Below, in pieces: positions 1 through 6,242 of a stretch of 6,250 nt of DNA. The stretch's first letter is position 1, and every line of letters starts with the position of its first letter. The notes under the pieces are model-generated. The model did no database searches, was not told the DNA's origin, and saw only the letters and a program-made list of their open reading frames with translations. The translations under genes were made by a program, and so were the position numbers. The stretch is from Planctomycetaceae bacterium (GTDB taxonomy: Bacteria > Planctomycetota > Planctomycetia > Pirellulales > Thermoguttaceae): the NCBI GenBank assembly GCA_031259095.1, contig JAIRLW010000242.1, positions 1 to 6,250 of the forward strand, written 5' to 3'.

Positions 1-251
1 AACACCCAAGATTCCGGCGCAAGACGCGCTACCGTATAAATCTGGACTCTTCGCACCTGACCCAATAATTTCAGACGTTCCGCATATTGTTCAAGTTCAT
101 GGTTATCCGGCTCTTGGCGATGCAATAACGCAAAACATGTTTGAATCACTACAGGATGTGTTTGCGAAAATTCCGTCAGATTCCGGCAATATCTATTTTT
201 TAAAGTGCCTGCGGTATATTTAATCAGATGTAGAACCGAAATTACTCCCAT
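1..251 (-). CDS. Radical-SAM Fe-S oxidoreductase, N-terminally truncated and running off the left edge (probable gene remnant)
   Basis: An open frame starts at an ATG (complement of 249-251) and is still open at the left edge, giving 83 codons. Around residues 27-83 it reads like the tail of a radical-SAM Fe-S oxidoreductase group: a block THPVVIQTCF, then an ELEQYAERLK helix, then VRRVQIYTVARLAPESWV. I recognise this series (PVVIQ, EIxAYxxRL, VQxYTxAR-PxE) from memory, not from a search. In such proteins it follows the SAM-binding half, which carries the CxxxCxxC cluster motif. Here that half is absent. The frame closes at an in-frame TAA (complement of 294-296), and the remaining 60 bases before the divergent uvrA hold no coding sequence. 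The first 20 or so residues fit the family poorly, and the usual Gly-Gly before the VQIYT strand is shortened. I therefore infer a decayed or 5'-deleted gene without radical-SAM activity. A short functional protein cannot be excluded because the end lies outside the window. No Shine-Dalgarno sequence is seen before the ATG. Confidence 0.55.
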   Translation of the reverse strand, partial: MGVISVLHLIKYTAGTLKNRYCRNLTEFSQTHPVVIQTCFALLHRQEPDNHELEQYAERLKLLGQVRRVQIYTVARLAPESWV

Positions 252-252
252 A

Positions 253-287
253 GTTGATAGCGGATAATGGATAGTGGATAATGGATA
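253..287. repeat. 7-bp tandem repeat, five units (NNGGATA)
   Basis: Five consecutive heptamers are seen: GTTGATA, GCGGATA, ATGGATA, GTGGATA, ATGGATA. The last four also read as two copies of a 14-bp unit differing at one base. The array lies in the divergent spacer between the radical-SAM remnant and uvrA, directly upstream of the remnant's first ATG. It may mark the junction where the 5' part of that gene was lost (inference). The rest of this spacer, 288-358, is AT-rich with no clear promoter match or ribosome binding site that I can defend. Confidence 0.8.
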
Positions 288-358
288 AACAATTTATTAT
301 TTAATCTCTACAGTCTCTTAGGTCGCTAAAATATTACAAAAAATATTCAAAACGTTTA

Positions 359-2914
359 TTGAGCCAATTTATTCACATTGAAGGGGCGAGAGTCCATAAT
401 CTTAAAAATATTTCGCTTGATATTCCGCATGGCGAATTTATCGTTATTACGGGACCAAGCGGGAGCGGGAAAAGTTCGCTTGCATTTGATACGGTTTTTG
501 CCGAAGGGCAACGTCAATATATTGAGTCGCTTTCCGTTCGCGCCCGGACATTTTTACGTCGGCTGGAACGTCCCGACGTTGATTTGATTCGCGGGTTACA
601 ACCAACCGTTGCGGTTGATCAACGCGGCAGAGTTCGTAATCCGCGCAGCACGGTGGCCACACTGACAGAAGTGTACGATTATTTGCGTCTTCTTTACGCA
701 CGTTGCGGTCTCCCGCATTGTTTTCAGTGCGGTAATCCAATCCGTCAACAATCGGCGCAACAAATTCTCGATGAAATTACCGCGTTGCCTGATAGAATAC
801 GCTTGATGCTTCTTGCTCCGCTCATTCATGGACAACAAGGAAATCACACGGAAACGTTTCGGAAAATCGCCAAAGCGGGATTTGTTCGGGTTCGGGTTGA
901 TGGGCAACTGTGCGACGTCGAACAACCGCCGGAACTCGATCCGAATCGCAATCATTATATTGAAATAATAATTGACCGGATTGTTTTGAAAGACGGGATT
1001 CAACATCGTCTTGCCGAATCGTTACAACTTGCTTTGAAACACGGCGAAGGCAATGTTATTGTTGTGTACGAAAAAGAACGGATTACCGATTCGGACGGTT
1101 CGGCAACAAGTAAAAGTATTTGGCAAGATATTCCGTTCTGTACGTTTTACGCTTGTCCGAAATGTCGTATCAATTATACGGAATTGGAACCGCGAACATT
1201 CAGTTTTAACAGTCCTTACGGCGCTTGTCCGAAATGCGAAGGAACAGGATATGACGGCGAAAATAGTTGTACAGAATGTCAGGGAAGCCGGTTACGACCT
1301 GAAGCGCGGAATGTTACGATTGGAAAAAAACGGATTCATGAATTATGTGCGTTGACTATCGCGGAATCGCTTGAATTTTTCAGGACAACCGAATTATTAT
1401 CCGAAAAACAAAATATTGCGAAAACGATTTTGGAACAAATGATTCCCCGACTTGAATTTCTGAACAAAATCGGACTGAACTATCTAACTCTTGATCGACC
1501 GGCGGACACGTTGAGCGGCGGTGAATTGCAACGTGTTCGGTTGGCAACCGGTCTTGGCGGCGGATTAACCGGAGTGTGTTACGTTTTAGACGAACCGTCG
1601 GCCGGTCTCCATCCGCGCGATAACAATCGTTTAATTGACGCGATGCGTTTATTACAAAAACAAGGCAACACCGTTCTTGTGGTCGAACACGACGAAGCAA
1701 TCATGCGTGAAGCCGACCGAATCATTGAAATCGGCGCGGGCGCGGGACAATTCGGAGGAAATATTGTTGCAATATGGAAAAAAGAACGGAAAACATGGAA
1801 AAGAGAATATTCGGAAAACAAAAATTCCGAAACAAGTTCACTGAATTTTCCTTGTTCGGCGTCTCGCTTTCCGGTTCGTTGCCGTAAAACGTCGTTTTCG
1901 CGCAACATGGTATTGGAAGAGGTTACGACAAATAATCTGAAAAATATTACGGTTGCTTTTCCGCTTGGCGCATTGATTTGCGTTACGGGTGTTAGCGGAA
2001 GCGGCAAGAGTTCGTTACTTAATGAAACACTGGTTCCTGCCGTTCGGGATTATTTATCGAACAAAAAACCAGCCGGCAACTTTAAACAGTTGAGAGGAGT
2101 CGAGCATATTGATAAATTGGCGGAAGTTGACCAATCGCCGTTGGGACGTTCTCACCGGAGTAATCCGGCAACTTACACCGGTATTTTCGATGAAATCCGT
2201 AAAATATTCGCAACAACAAAAGACGCTAAACGTCGCGGTTACAAGGCGAATCGTTTTAGTTTCAACGCTTCGGGCGGACGTTGCGAGGCGTGTCGGGGGC
2301 AGGGCGTACAAAAAATCGAAATGCACTTTTTGAACGATTTTTATTCGGTTTGTCCGGTTTGTAACGGTCAACGCTTTAACCGTCCAACTCTTGCGGTTAA
2401 ATATAAAGGGAAATCGATTGCCGACATTCTTGAGACGCCGATTGATGGAGCGGTCGCGTTTTTTGAAAACATTCCGCAAATTGACCGTTTTTTACGAAGT
2501 TTGCAACGAGTGGGTCTTGGTTATTTGCCGCTTGGTCAATCGTCGTCGATGCTTTCCGGCGGCGAAGCGCAACGGGTTAAACTGGCAACAGAACTTGCTA
2601 AAATTGAAACAGGAAAGACGTTGTATGTTCTTGATGAACCGACTGCCGGATTACATGCGAGTGATGTTCAACGTTTGCTGGATGTGTTATCGGGATTGGT
2701 TGAACGCGGTAACACGGTTATTGTTATTGAACACAATCTTATGGTGATACGTTCTGCCGATTGGATTATTGATCTTGGTCCCGAAGGCGGCAGCAACGGC
2801 GGTTTCATTACCGCAACAGGAACACCCGAACAAATCGCCGCATTGGAAAATAACGTAACTGCATTGTGTCTCCACGAAATGGATCAATATTTGGAAACTT
2901 CTAAAATATCTTAA
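359..2914 (+). CDS. uvrA: UvrA-family excinuclease ATPase lacking the insertion domain
   Basis: This is the damage-sensing ATPase of nucleotide excision repair; UvrA dimers scan DNA and load UvrB. Both ABC modules are complete. Module I has Walker [10 protein letters not shown] (residues 32-40), signature LSGGE (385-389), Walker [11 protein letters not shown] (409-418) and switch His444. Module II has Walker [10 protein letters not shown] (544-552), LSGGE (732-736), [10 protein letters not shown] (757-766) and His792. The UvrB-binding domain is present at about 117-240 ([30 protein letters not shown]) and has an added CxxxxCxxC at 116-124. Zinc module 1 is Cys266/269/290/293; zinc module 2 is Cys642/645/665/668 with the canonical 19-residue spacing. 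The length is 851 against about 940 in Escherichia coli. Most of the shortfall is the insertion domain: only ten residues join Cys293 to Cys304 of the following CTEC motif, where about 100 are usual. The TTG start at 359 matches the usual N-terminus ([10 protein letters not shown]); the frame reaches back only to a stop at 302-304 and offers no ATG or GTG, and no Shine-Dalgarno sequence is seen. The gene stands alone on this strand. It may be a second UvrA paralogue rather than the main repair copy. Confidence 0.95.
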   Translation: MSQFIHIEGARVHNLKNISLDIPHGEFIVITGPSGSGKSSLAFDTVFAEGQRQYIESLSVRARTFLRRLERPDVDLIRGLQPTVAVDQRGRVRNPRSTVATLTEVYDYLRLLYARCGLPHCFQCGNPIRQQSAQQILDEITALPDRIRLMLLAPLIHGQQGNHTETFRKIAKAGFVRVRVDGQLCDVEQPPELDPNRNHYIEIIIDRIVLKDGIQHRLAESLQLALKHGEGNVIVVYEKERITDSDGSATSKSIWQDIPFCTFYACPKCRINYTELEPRTFSFNSPYGACPKCEGTGYDGENSCTECQGSRLRPEARNVTIGKKRIHELCALTIAESLEFFRTTELLSEKQNIAKTILEQMIPRLEFLNKIGLNYLTLDRPADTLSGGELQRVRLATGLGGGLTGVCYVLDEPSAGLHPRDNNRLIDAMRLLQKQGNTVLVVEHDEAIMREADRIIEIGAGAGQFGGNIVAIWKKERKTWKREYSENKNSETSSLNFPCSASRFPVRCRKTSFSRNMVLEEVTTNNLKNITVAFPLGALICVTGVSGSGKSSLLNETLVPAVRDYLSNKKPAGNFKQLRGVEHIDKLAEVDQSPLGRSHRSNPATYTGIFDEIRKIFATTKDAKRRGYKANRFSFNASGGRCEACRGQGVQKIEMHFLNDFYSVCPVCNGQRFNRPTLAVKYKGKSIADILETPIDGAVAFFENIPQIDRFLRSLQRVGLGYLPLGQSSSMLSGGEAQRVKLATELAKIETGKTLYVLDEPTAGLHASDVQRLLDVLSGLVERGNTVIVIEHNLMVIRSADWIIDLGPEGGSNGGFITATGTPEQIAALENNVTALCLHEMDQYLETSKIS

Positions 2915-2932
2915 AGGAATATTCTAAAAATT

Positions 2933-2986
2933 TCGACTGAAATCGACCAAAATCAATTTTAGTCGAATTGGGTCGATTTCGGTCGA
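2933..2986. terminator. Long imperfect hairpin between convergent genes, probable terminator
   Basis: TCGACTGAAATCGACC (2933-2948) pairs with GGTCGATTTCGGTCGA (2971-2986) at 15 of 16 positions, around a 22-base loop. It starts 19 bases after the uvrA stop. Read on the minus strand, the stem is followed by AATTTTTAG, so it suits the end of the Imm33 transcript coming from the right. A second, mutually exclusive stem is possible: TCGACCAAAAT (2943-2953) with the downstream ATTTTAGTCGA (10 of 11 pairs). Confidence 0.6.
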
Positions 2987-2989
2987 TCA

Positions 2990-3003
2990 AAAAACCAGTT
3001 TTT
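2990..3003 (+). terminator. Short A/T hairpin ending in T run, possible uvrA terminator
   Basis: AAAAAC, a two-base loop CA, then GTTTTT follows the long hairpin directly. In the plus direction this supplies the T run that the long stem lacks on that strand, so the two elements together could end the uvrA transcript. The stem alone is AT-rich and weak, and a two-base loop is too tight without opening its closing pair. Confidence 0.35.
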
Positions 3004-3008
3004 AGAAA

Positions 3009-3041
3009 GGGACATGGGGACGATAGGGACTAATGGGATGG
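3009..3041 (+). repeat. GGGAC-rich intergenic repeat, left copy
   Basis: The G-rich stretch is built of GGGAC-type words spaced 8 to 10 bases apart: GGGACAT, GGGACGAT, GGGACTAAT, GGGATGG. A closely related sequence occurs in reverse orientation at 6041-6070. It lies between the hairpin region and the end of the Imm33 gene. The rest of the interval to 3119 (GTTTTAGGC onward) shows no gene or other structure that I can support. Confidence 0.65.
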
Positions 3042-3119
3042 TTTTAGGCAAAAGAAGATATTCTTTTATTGCTAAAAGTCAATGAATTATTAGAGATTTC
3101 TCCGTTCAACTATTCTCAA

Positions 3120-3485
3120 TTACCCTTCATCTGTTGTATCAAAATCTTTAATTTCAGTGAATTTGTTACCGATAGAAGGGTCGCGTCCCCAAGCGCTTCC
3201 AACCGGTTGGTCAAGATAATCGGCAATTTCAGGATCACAGTTGGCGATAACATTAACGTCGAAGAGTCCGAAATTATCGCTTTGTTCCATATAATAGTCT
3301 GTTTCAAAACCAGTCAGGAATCGCCAACCGCTGTCGCCATTGAAATCCGGTTCCTGCCGATACAGAAATCCAACCTTAAAACCCTCCACTGTAATCATGT
3401 CCGAAGCGTAACATGTCCCGCGATTCAATGCAAGCGGCTTGAGTTCAGACTCTGCTGTGAAACGATATTTTTTACTAATAGTCAT
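3120..3485 (-). CDS. Imm33 (DUF2185) family immunity-like protein
   Basis: The 121-residue product matches my memory of the Imm33 family, formerly DUF2185. Its core runs from about residue 25 to 109: CYASDMITVEG, KVGFLYRQEPD, DSGWRFLTG, DNFGLFDVNVIANCDPEIADYLD, PVGSAWGRD and NKF. Family members are small cytoplasmic proteins, predicted mainly from genome context to neutralise polymorphic toxins, and many occur as orphans. The first 20 or so residues (MTISKKYRFTAESELKPLAL) and the acidic tail (DFDTTDEG) lie outside the conserved core. There is no signal peptide and no membrane segment. The start is fixed because an in-frame TAG directly precedes the ATG; no clear Shine-Dalgarno sequence is visible. 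The gene follows the large exported-protein gene by 135 bases on the same strand, but a terminator lies between them, so separate transcription is likely. No toxin gene is seen within the window. Assignment to the family is firm; a true immunity role for this copy is inference. Confidence 0.85.
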   Translation of the reverse strand: MTISKKYRFTAESELKPLALNRGTCYASDMITVEGFKVGFLYRQEPDFNGDSGWRFLTGFETDYYMEQSDNFGLFDVNVIANCDPEIADYLDQPVGSAWGRDPSIGNKFTEIKDFDTTDEG

Positions 3486-3499
3486 CTAGAAATCGTCTT

Positions 3500-3529
3500 C
3501 ATATAGAATAAAAAAACGTAACCGTTCAA
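3500..3529 (-). promoter_or_regulatory. Possible promoter of the Imm33-family gene
   Basis: On the minus strand TTGAAC (complement of 3524-3529) is followed after 18 bases by TATATG (complement of 3500-3505). It sits just after the terminator of the upstream gene and would give a leader of only about 8 bases, close to leaderless. That would agree with the missing ribosome binding site. The boxes are imperfect and the region is AT-rich, so a chance match is possible. Confidence 0.3.
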
Positions 3530-3538
3530 ACCAATAAT

Positions 3539-3569
3539 AAACCCGACACGGCATTGCGGTATCGGGTTT
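3539..3569 (-). terminator. Intrinsic terminator after the exported-protein gene
   Basis: On the minus strand AAACCCGATAC pairs over 11 positions with GTGTCGGGTTT, one pair being a G-U wobble that forms only in minus-strand RNA. The loop is nine bases and can add a small GC/GC pair. It is followed by ATTATT, so the T run is interrupted. It lies 51 bases after the stop of the 718-residue gene and before the Imm33 gene, which separates the two transcription units. Confidence 0.7.
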
Positions 3570-3620
3570 ATGTTGTGTGAATTATTACAAATAATGAATC
3601 ATTCGTTAATAAAATTCTGT

Positions 3621-5777
3621 TTAATAAAGTCCCGGATAATTGGTATTTCCCATGTAGAGATTGTAATATCCGCCGTAATTCGCGGTATTCTGTTGACCGG
3701 GTTGGGCTCCGAAATAGCCGTAAGGATAAGCGTTACGGGACGGCATCCGAACAGTGGAATCGGTCGGAGACATGTACGGAGTTGTCCACGCTTGCATCAA
3801 TTGATTCAACGGATCATTCTGCGTGCGGAGTTCACGCCGTTGCTCGCGCCGCATCGCAATACGTTCAAATAAACGCGGACGATAGCGTTGATTGTTATTA
3901 TTGTTCAATAACATGACCAGTTGAACCACCTCGGAAAGGTTTAATCCTCCCTGATTCATTCCGGCATTCTGACCGCCCAATCCTTGAAATCCCGCAAGAT
4001 TCGGCTGCATTCCGACCGGCATCAAACCATAACCCGTTGAAAAACTATTAAAACCATTGTCGAAATTATTCGCGTAACCGTTTAGCGGCGTCGCAGACGG
4101 CATTACCATCATTCCATACGGCGTCATATAAACTCCGCCAAACGAATTTCCAACCGTGTTATAACCATTGCCGTAACCATAGTTGATTTGCGGCGGTAAA
4201 AACATCATCGGCGGGATTGCCGGAACATTGGCGGCGTTTCCGACCATATCCGGTTTTGCGTTGCCAATTTGATTGGCAGCCGCAAATTGCTGAGCATACA
4301 AGGAATACGGATTAGCATAAGAATTCGTTAAACTATCCAATGTCGGCGGAAGATTGATCGGTGATGTGTTGGTAATCTGCGAGTTAATCGGTAACGGAAC
4401 TTTGAGTTCGTTACCGGTTTCGTCCTGTCCTTCGGCGGATTGTTGCGATTGCTGTAATTGTTGCGGAATACCGGACGACTGCTGAGCCAATTGTAACGCC
4501 TGTAATTGTTGCGTTGAAATCATTCCCATTCCGTACATTCCCGTTTCATTTAAAGGATTCGTTACCGGAATCTGTTGATAACCGACAACCGTCAGACCCA
4601 AAGGAGTCATCGCCGTTACAGGCATTAATTGCGGTTGCGGTTGTGCGGCGGGAAATGGATAAGGAGTCGGAAACGGATATTGGTTTGGAAATGGATATTG
4701 GGCTTGCATTGGAGCGTAGCCGGAAACTCCGGGAAAACTAGGCAACATCATTGCTCCCGGTAATGTCGGAGCCATTTGCGGTTGTGGTTGCGGAACGGCA
4801 GGCATTCCGGTTCCGGGCGCAGGCGGAAGAAGCATCATTCGCGGACTATGCCCGTGACATCGGAAAAGACCACATCGACTGTGATCCGGCGGTACCGTCA
4901 ACAAGACCATCCCGTTCGGTAACACCTGAGTTTGTAAACCGTTCCCAATCCCTTGTCCCATCGAAAACGGCGGATAAGGAACCGGAACACCATTTTCCCC
5001 GATATTACCACCGACAGGTTGAAAACCAACTTGTGTGGCACAGCCATACGGTCCGAATTGGTTGATGAAACCGTTATATCCTGCCTGATTTCCTGCGCCG
5101 GTTGGTACGGACGCTACTTTGAAAATTGGCGAACTAAACGACCATGCCGTTGGAGGTTTGGGCGGTTTGGCACAAAAAATTCCGGTCTGAGTAACGTCGT
5201 TATTGTTCCACGCAGCGAGCGGAACCGCCTGAACGACTTCTTCCGAATTGGACGCCAAAAGAATCGGGGCAACATCCATGTCGCCAAAGGAAAAATCCTT
5301 TTCCTCTGCGGTTAATGCAGAGTCTGAATCCGATTCTGATTTTGGTTCAGACTTTTCCGGTGTAACCGCTTCGTCCTCGACCGATTTTTTAGCCGGAAGC
5401 GGTAATCTTTTTGGTGAGACCGGATAAACCGATTGATTAACCGTTTTCATTTCCGTTGAATACGGTATCTGATAAGACGGAAACGGTACATAGGTTGCGA
5501 CATACGGCGAAACCATTCCGTAATCTCCTGCCTTACTCAATCCCGGTTGAGAATATAAATTTCCCGCAATTTTGTTGTATTGAATTGTTTCCGGCAAAAC
5601 AACATGGGGAACTAATTCGTGACGGACATTCGGAACATTTACTTTTTTTGGCGATTGTTCCGCCCCATACAACGGTGAACTGAAACCAACGCCCAAAGCA
5701 AGGATTCCAACAACACCAATGGAGTATTTTTTAACTGACCATTTCTGTTGAACCGGTTTTTGTAATTTCTTTTTCAT
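3621..5777 (-). CDS. Large exported low-complexity (Pro/Gln/Asn/Gly/Tyr/Met-rich) protein of unknown function
   Basis: I do not recognise a family for this 718-residue protein. The N-terminus is a clear export signal: a basic segment (residues 1-17), a hydrophobic core (18-36, YSIGVVGILALGVGF) and a possible cleavage near LYGAE (36-40), although the -3 position is not ideal. Residues 40-130 are Pro/Tyr/Val-rich. Residues 133-162 form an acidic Ser/Glu/Asp/Lys linker. From about 200 to the end the chain is rich in Pro, Gln, Asn, Gly, Tyr and Met. It carries a triple YPFPxx repeat (361-378), a PQPQ tract (329-334), a Gln-rich stretch (423-448), a short helix-like segment (613-624, NLSEVVQLVMLL), a run of five Asn (625-629) and one highly basic patch (631-651, with RPRLFERIAMRREQRRELR). 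Four Cys (202, 246, 302, 307) could form disulfides. There is no LPXTG anchor and no later membrane segment. The composition suggests a disordered surface, matrix or envelope protein (inference). The ATG is fixed by an in-frame TAG directly before it and has a good ribosome binding site. Confidence 0.85.
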   Translation of the reverse strand: MKKKLQKPVQQKWSVKKYSIGVVGILALGVGFSSPLYGAEQSPKKVNVPNVRHELVPHVVLPETIQYNKIAGNLYSQPGLSKAGDYGMVSPYVATYVPFPSYQIPYSTEMKTVNQSVYPVSPKRLPLPAKKSVEDEAVTPEKSEPKSESDSDSALTAEEKDFSFGDMDVAPILLASNSEEVVQAVPLAAWNNNDVTQTGIFCAKPPKPPTAWSFSSPIFKVASVPTGAGNQAGYNGFINQFGPYGCATQVGFQPVGGNIGENGVPVPYPPFSMGQGIGNGLQTQVLPNGMVLLTVPPDHSRCGLFRCHGHSPRMMLLPPAPGTGMPAVPQPQPQMAPTLPGAMMLPSFPGVSGYAPMQAQYPFPNQYPFPTPYPFPAAQPQPQLMPVTAMTPLGLTVVGYQQIPVTNPLNETGMYGMGMISTQQLQALQLAQQSSGIPQQLQQSQQSAEGQDETGNELKVPLPINSQITNTSPINLPPTLDSLTNSYANPYSLYAQQFAAANQIGNAKPDMVGNAANVPAIPPMMFLPPQINYGYGNGYNTVGNSFGGVYMTPYGMMVMPSATPLNGYANNFDNGFNSFSTGYGLMPVGMQPNLAGFQGLGGQNAGMNQGGLNLSEVVQLVMLLNNNNNQRYRPRLFERIAMRREQRRELRTQNDPLNQLMQAWTTPYMSPTDSTVRMPSRNAYPYGYFGAQPGQQNTANYGGYYNLYMGNTNYPGLY
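4650..4697 (-). repeat. Intragenic repeat encoding YPFPNQ-YPFPTP-YPFP
   Basis: Three consecutive 18-base units encode YPFPNQ, YPFPTP and YPFPAA within the exported protein. On the plus strand this appears as GGAAATGGATA or GGAAACGGATA motifs. The interval given covers the first YPFP to the third. The units have diverged slightly in codons, so this is an older repeat rather than a very recent slippage. Confidence 0.75.
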
Positions 5778-5784
5778 CTAAAAT

Positions 5785-5819
5785 TTCCTCGTTAATACTA
5801 TTTTATTTGCAGAGGACAA
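5785..5819 (-). promoter_or_regulatory. Ribosome binding site and possible promoter of the exported-protein gene
   Basis: On the minus strand GAGGAA (complement of 5785-5790) stands seven bases before the ATG at 5777, a good Shine-Dalgarno sequence. It is the only clear one in the window. Upstream, TTGTCC (complement of 5814-5819) and TATTAA (complement of 5792-5797) with a 16-base spacer could be the -35 and -10 boxes. If so, transcription would start just before the ribosome binding site. The RBS is well supported; the promoter boxes are tentative. Confidence 0.5.
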
Positions 5820-6007
5820 ATTAAAGGGAACTTCCAAAAATTATTTTCCATTTGCTTTGAATAAGAATCGTCTTAATCATTATGACTGAATTGTCTAAGG
5901 TAGCGGATTTGACGATTTTGCCTTTTTCGCGGTACAGTGATAACGGTTTAAGCGGTTGTTCCGGTTTGATAAAGTTTAACGGCAAACGCGGTTAAACCCC
6001 AAAACGG

Positions 6008-6035
6008 TCATTATCATTATCATCATTATCATCAT
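6008..6035. repeat. CATTAT/CAT microsatellite
   Basis: The stretch is an irregular mix of CATTAT hexamers and CAT triplets (TCATTATCATTATCATCATT and onward). It is non-coding and could change length by slippage. It lies just before the GTCCC-rich repeat. Confidence 0.75.
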
Positions 6036-6040
6036 AGAGT

Positions 6041-6070
6041 AGTCCCAATCGTCCCTAATGTCCCTAAACC
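6041..6070 (-). repeat. GGGAC-rich intergenic repeat, right copy in inverted orientation
   Basis: Read on the minus strand this contains GGGACAT, TAGGGACGAT and TGGGACT. Over about 24 bases it aligns with the copy at 3009-3032 with roughly three differences and a one-base gap. The two copies point towards each other across about 3 kb. Confidence 0.65.
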
Positions 6071-6098
6071 AATTAGAAATGATCCCTTTAATAAAGGT

Positions 6099-6131
6099 AA
6101 AGGTAGGCGACCTTTCGGCGAAACATCGCCG
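6099..6131. repeat. Two back-to-back perfect hairpins (REP-like)
   Basis: AAAGGT-AGGCG-ACCTTT (6099-6115) is followed without a gap by CGGCGA-AACA-TCGCCG (6116-6131). Each stem has six perfect pairs. A competing pairing exists because GGCGA at 6106-6110 can also pair with TCGCC at 6126-6130. Neither strand has a T run directly after the structure, so a simple terminator is less likely than a palindromic intergenic repeat. Confidence 0.55.
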
Positions 6132-6214
6132 ACCATCTTGCATCGAACCTGAAATTTTTCACCTATTTTAGCAACCAGCCCGTGAACGCTAGAAAAATTT
6201 TTAAAATATATTTT

Positions 6215-6242
6215 TTGCAGTCATAAAAATTATTTCTATACT
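6215..6242 (+). promoter_or_regulatory. Possible promoter reading out of the right edge
   Basis: TTGCAG (6215-6220) and TATACT (6237-6242) are separated by 16 bases in a very AT-rich stretch. The -10 box matches the sigma-70 consensus at five of six positions; the -35 box matches mainly in its TTG. A gene starting beyond 6250 on the plus strand would fit. Confidence 0.35.

Noticed and set aside
1765..1910. Possible frameshift in uvrA in the linker before the second ABC module (residues 470-515)
   Set aside because: The linker is unusual in sequence, but the frame continues cleanly and motifs on both sides are in the same frame; linkers at this point vary among UvrA proteins.
3199..3210. Perfect 12-bp palindrome CCAACCGGTTGG
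   Set aside because: It lies inside the conserved Imm33 coding region (the LDQPVGSAW segment) and is explained by the codons there.
3482..3502. A six-residue upstream frame (MKTISR) whose TGA overlaps the start of the Imm33-family gene
   Set aside because: It is too short to weigh, has no ribosome binding site, and overlaps the candidate -10 box, so it may not be in the transcript.
4751..5315. Overlapping plus-strand open frames of 100 to 120 codons opposite the exported-protein gene
   Set aside because: They are antisense to a long frame with a signal peptide and a ribosome binding site, and show no domain of their own.
3120..5777. The exported protein and the Imm33-family protein as a toxin-immunity pair
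   Set aside because: The exported protein shows no toxin or secretion-delivery domain, and a terminator lies between the genes.
5882..5995. A 37-codon plus-strand frame starting MTELSKVADL
   Set aside because: It has no ribosome binding site and no recognisable motif, and frames of this length occur by chance.
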